Positions 62,158 through 64,000 of a DNA stretch of 64,000 nt are shown piece by piece. This stretch comes from Silene conica. Taxonomy: Eukaryota; Streptophyta; Magnoliopsida; Caryophyllales; Caryophyllaceae. The position numbers and the translations under genes were made by a program. The notes under the pieces are model-generated. The model was given only the letters and a program-made list of their open reading frames with translations, ran no database searches and was not told where the DNA came from. How positions within the stretch are numbered: position 1 is the first letter of the stretch; each line of letters opens with the position of its first letter. The stretch is taken from assembly GCA_029255685.2 (NCBI GenBank), contig CM055312.2:85229010-85293009 (forward strand). The letters run 5' to 3'.

Positions 62158-63174
62158 CTAGTTACGAACCCAGACGATATGATCTTGGGGTAAGAAATGG
62201 CAAATTGGTACACTTCCTGGTTTCACATTAAGAACTTGAAATGCCAAGTGCTTGGGGTTCCAGCCACTGGTATTCTTATGGCAAATCGCAACAGCCTTGT
62301 TTTTAACACCGTTGTCACTAATTAAGGTCACAACGTAAGGAGATGTACCCTTAGTCTTGTGACAATAAAACACGGCGTAAGCGTAGTTTTGCTTGTGACA
62401 TACGGCCACATTATCATCTGTAGCCATTCCTCTAACCGAACCAATTGTGTAGATCTGGCCGTTGTTGTCGTCCCTATTTGAGGCATCAGTCGATATAGCC
62501 TTAACATTCTTTCCTAGAGTAGATTTTGCGTAATCAACCATACCTTCCAAAGAAGTTGCACAATATTTTTGTTCCCCTTGAATACCCTTATTCTCGCATT
62601 CCTTGACCGTCTGCTCTATGACTTGAGCCTCCTCAGACGCTGGTTTCACCGACAACTCGTGTAAAATATCCGTCATTTTGTTAGTTGAGAACGGTACGGC
62701 TTCAGCTTCCTCCCTAGATAGGAAGGTGGCTCCATTAGTGGTTTGAGTAAAGTGCATGTTAATTTTGTGACCGGGCCTCATATCCTTCTGAAGAAAAAAT
62801 AGCGCTCTGGTTGGGTCATCGCGGAGTTGGGTGGCGGAAGCTGCATAATTATAGCTAAATGGATTGTTGCCAGGTTTAACTCCGACGTAAACGGGTTTCT
62901 TTTTTGGGCCGGCGTGTACTATGACTCCGCCTTTTCCAACACCTACGGTTGGGCTACTTGTGTGGGGTTTTCCAGTGGACACCCTAACACCACCTTTTGG
63001 GCCAACGTTTACGCCGGTGTGGCCCCCACCTGGCTTTCCTGTGGATACTACCACCCCGCCCTTGTGGCCTACATCCACGTGTGTGGCTCCGCCACCTGAC
63101 TTGCCGTTGTTGACGTGGACACCTCCCTTTCCAACGTTCACGGCAGTACCTTTGTTGTCCATCCAGTCTGCCAT
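62158..63174 (-). CDS. BURP-domain protein 3 with glycine-rich repeats, no visible signal exon
   Basis: An open frame of 338 codons from ATG at 63174. Residues about 9-90 are imperfect repeats of the type V-x-V-G-x-K-G-G-V-x-V-x-x-G-K-P, rich in Gly and Val. The BURP domain follows, with LFFLQKDMRPG, YCATSLEGMVDYAKS and four intact CH pairs (CH-X10-CH-X25-CH-X25-CH). Unlike BURP1 and BURP2 it has Ser in CATS, the usual family residue. No signal peptide is encoded in this frame. 'ggcag|AC' at the start is a possible splice acceptor in the same G|AC phase as BURP1 exon 3, so the true N terminus may come from upstream exon(s) not found before the window edge. A TATATAA box at 63271-63265 supports the alternative of a single-exon gene. 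Confidence 0.75.
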   Translation of the reverse strand: MADWMDNKGTAVNVGKGGVHVNNGKSGGGATHVDVGHKGGVVVSTGKPGGGHTGVNVGPKGGVRVSTGKPHTSSPTVGVGKGGVIVHAGPKKKPVYVGVKPGNNPFSYNYAASATQLRDDPTRALFFLQKDMRPGHKINMHFTQTTNGATFLSREEAEAVPFSTNKMTDILHELSVKPASEEAQVIEQTVKECENKGIQGEQKYCATSLEGMVDYAKSTLGKNVKAISTDASNRDDNNGQIYTIGSVRGMATDDNVAVCHKQNYAYAVFYCHKTKGTSPYVVTLISDNGVKNKAVAICHKNTSGWNPKHLAFQVLNVKPGSVPICHFLPQDHIVWVRN

Positions 63175-63371
63175 TCATGGTTAATGACTTAAGAACAGAG
63201 TTTTCATGTGTAAACAATACTAGTGTAATTTTAATGATAAACTATCAATTAAGTTGAGAATGAGTTATATACACCAGAGTATTATTATTTAGTTGGTCTC
63301 TCTTAAAGCGATCATTATTTTCGAGGCCAGTTATACTTTGAAACCATGTTGTCCATGTAGTAAGTGTTAAA
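63175..63371. other. BURP3 upstream sequence with upstream ATGs
   Basis: Minus-strand TATATAA at 63271-63265. A 9-codon upstream ORF (63207-63181, MKTLFLSH) and an out-of-frame ATG at 63178 precede the BURP3 ATG. These would hamper translation from 63174 on an unspliced transcript. Confidence 0.5.
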
Positions 63372-63572
63372 GAAACAAATCAACAATCCCATTCAATCAA
63401 GGACATAATAAATTAGCTTATTCCATTCATATCAACTGATAGCCATATTACTGTAATTAAGTATAAAATCTGTTAAGGAAACAAATCAACAATCCCATTC
63501 AATCAAGGACAGAATAAATTAGCTTATTCCATTCATATCAACTGATAGCCATATTACTGTAATTAAGTATAA
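63372..63572. repeat. Recent tandem duplication, 106-bp period
   Basis: GAAACAAATCAACAATCCCA ... TGTAATTAAGTATA occurs at 63372 and again at 63478 with one difference (gacata/gacaga). Confidence 0.85.
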
Positions 63573-63589
63573 TTGATATTCTCAATTAG

Positions 63590-63765
63590 GGGTGTTAACG
63601 AGCCAAGCCGAGCCCGAGCTTGGCCTTGCTCGGCTTGTGCTCCATTACAAAAACTCGAACTCGAGCTCGAGCCGATCTTACCCGAGCTTGAAAAAATTGC
63701 GCTCGTTATAAAACTTGCGAGCTTTAACTCGAGCTCGAGCCAAACTCGAGCCAAATCGAGCCTAT
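63590..63765. repeat. CTCGAGCTCGAG-rich dispersed repeat
   Basis: 'ggggtgttaacgagcc' followed by clusters of gagccgag/ctcgagctcgagc words, a composition typical of a common plant MITE-type repeat. The right end is not defined. Confidence 0.5.
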
Positions 63766-63860
63766 ATAAAATTGTTTAATTTTTTATTTTTTTCTTCCGA
63801 TATTTTCAATAACAAGGTTCGAAAATTTTATGTAAAAATATTTAGCAAATCAACAAGATA

Positions 63861-63960
<100 letters not shown>

Positions 63961-64000
63961 CAAAGATATAATATTGATAAAATATTTTTATGAAATATGA

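Noticed and set aside
45965..63174. BURP genes as cyclic-peptide (lyciumin/moroidin type) precursors
   Set aside because: BURP domains can be peptide cyclases, but I saw no repeated core with the expected Trp/Tyr-containing peptide pattern in any of the three N-terminal regions.
62827..63217. ORFs opposite or out of frame with BURP3 (Pro/Thr-rich and Arg-rich)
   Set aside because: Shadows of the GC-rich glycine-repeat coding region of BURP3.
63372..63572. Candidate BURP3 signal exon (MGLLICF reading on the minus strand)
   Set aside because: The hydrophobic start resembles the BURP1 exon, but no donor in the phase needed for the G|AC acceptor follows it.

Overview
This is plant nuclear DNA: AT-rich, with intron-rich genes using GT-AG junctions and long stretches of nested transposable elements. 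A eudicot is clear from the gene structures. Caryophyllales is my best guess, resting only on frequent short motifs such as ATACTCCGTA and GAGACGGTCTCA and on the BURP-gene style, so it is an inference. Four resident gene groups stand out. (1) A complete TEBICHI/DNA polymerase theta gene on the + strand (16487-33841). I resolve 26 coding exons that sum to 6210 nt (2069 residues) with every splice phase consistent. (2) A TAF1B/MEE12-like RNA polymerase I initiation factor on the + strand (42161-45721, 4 coding exons, 677 residues). (3) A tandem pair of BURP-domain genes on the - strand (45965-47924 and 49159-50407), each with a 13-codon signal-peptide exon. (4) A third BURP gene on the - strand (62158-63174) with a glycine-rich repeat region and no recognisable signal exon.

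The left 15.7 kb is a transposon graveyard. It holds a foldback element, a 5'-truncated LINE with its target duplication, a Helitron 3' end, a broken MULE transposase and an interrupted Tat/Ogre-type LTR. That LTR contains a whole Helitron candidate (8239-13523) carrying an N-terminally truncated RPA70-like gene. To its right lies a Ty1-copia gag/LTR remnant holding a short LTR-like insert, which itself holds a hAT-like MITE. A SINE with an 18-bp target duplication sits about 225 bp upstream of the TEB start codon. TEB intron 14 holds three MITEs, two of them inside the third, and intron 16 holds a fourth.

Between TEB and TAF1B lies the 5' half of a broken Sirevirus-like copia element (about 35.3-39.4 kb, - strand). 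Right of the BURP pair are two broken copies of an unrecognised protein family (50.7-51.6 kb and 53.2-54.1 kb), a palindromic head-to-head LTR structure (54532-55976) and a very young, apparently intact Ty1-copia element (56512-61208). The two 147-bp LTRs of that element read identical, and it has one uninterrupted 1443-codon gag-pol ORF. A second SINE and a small Stowaway MITE precede the third BURP gene, and the window ends in a long (AT)n microsatellite.

I found no operon-like novel system. The strongest unusual objects are the palindromic LTR insertion, the unrecognised gene family, the intact copia element with TA...CA termini, the BURP paralogue that has lost a signature cysteine, and the layered insertions in TEB introns. 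All splice sites, frames and repeat boundaries were read by eye.
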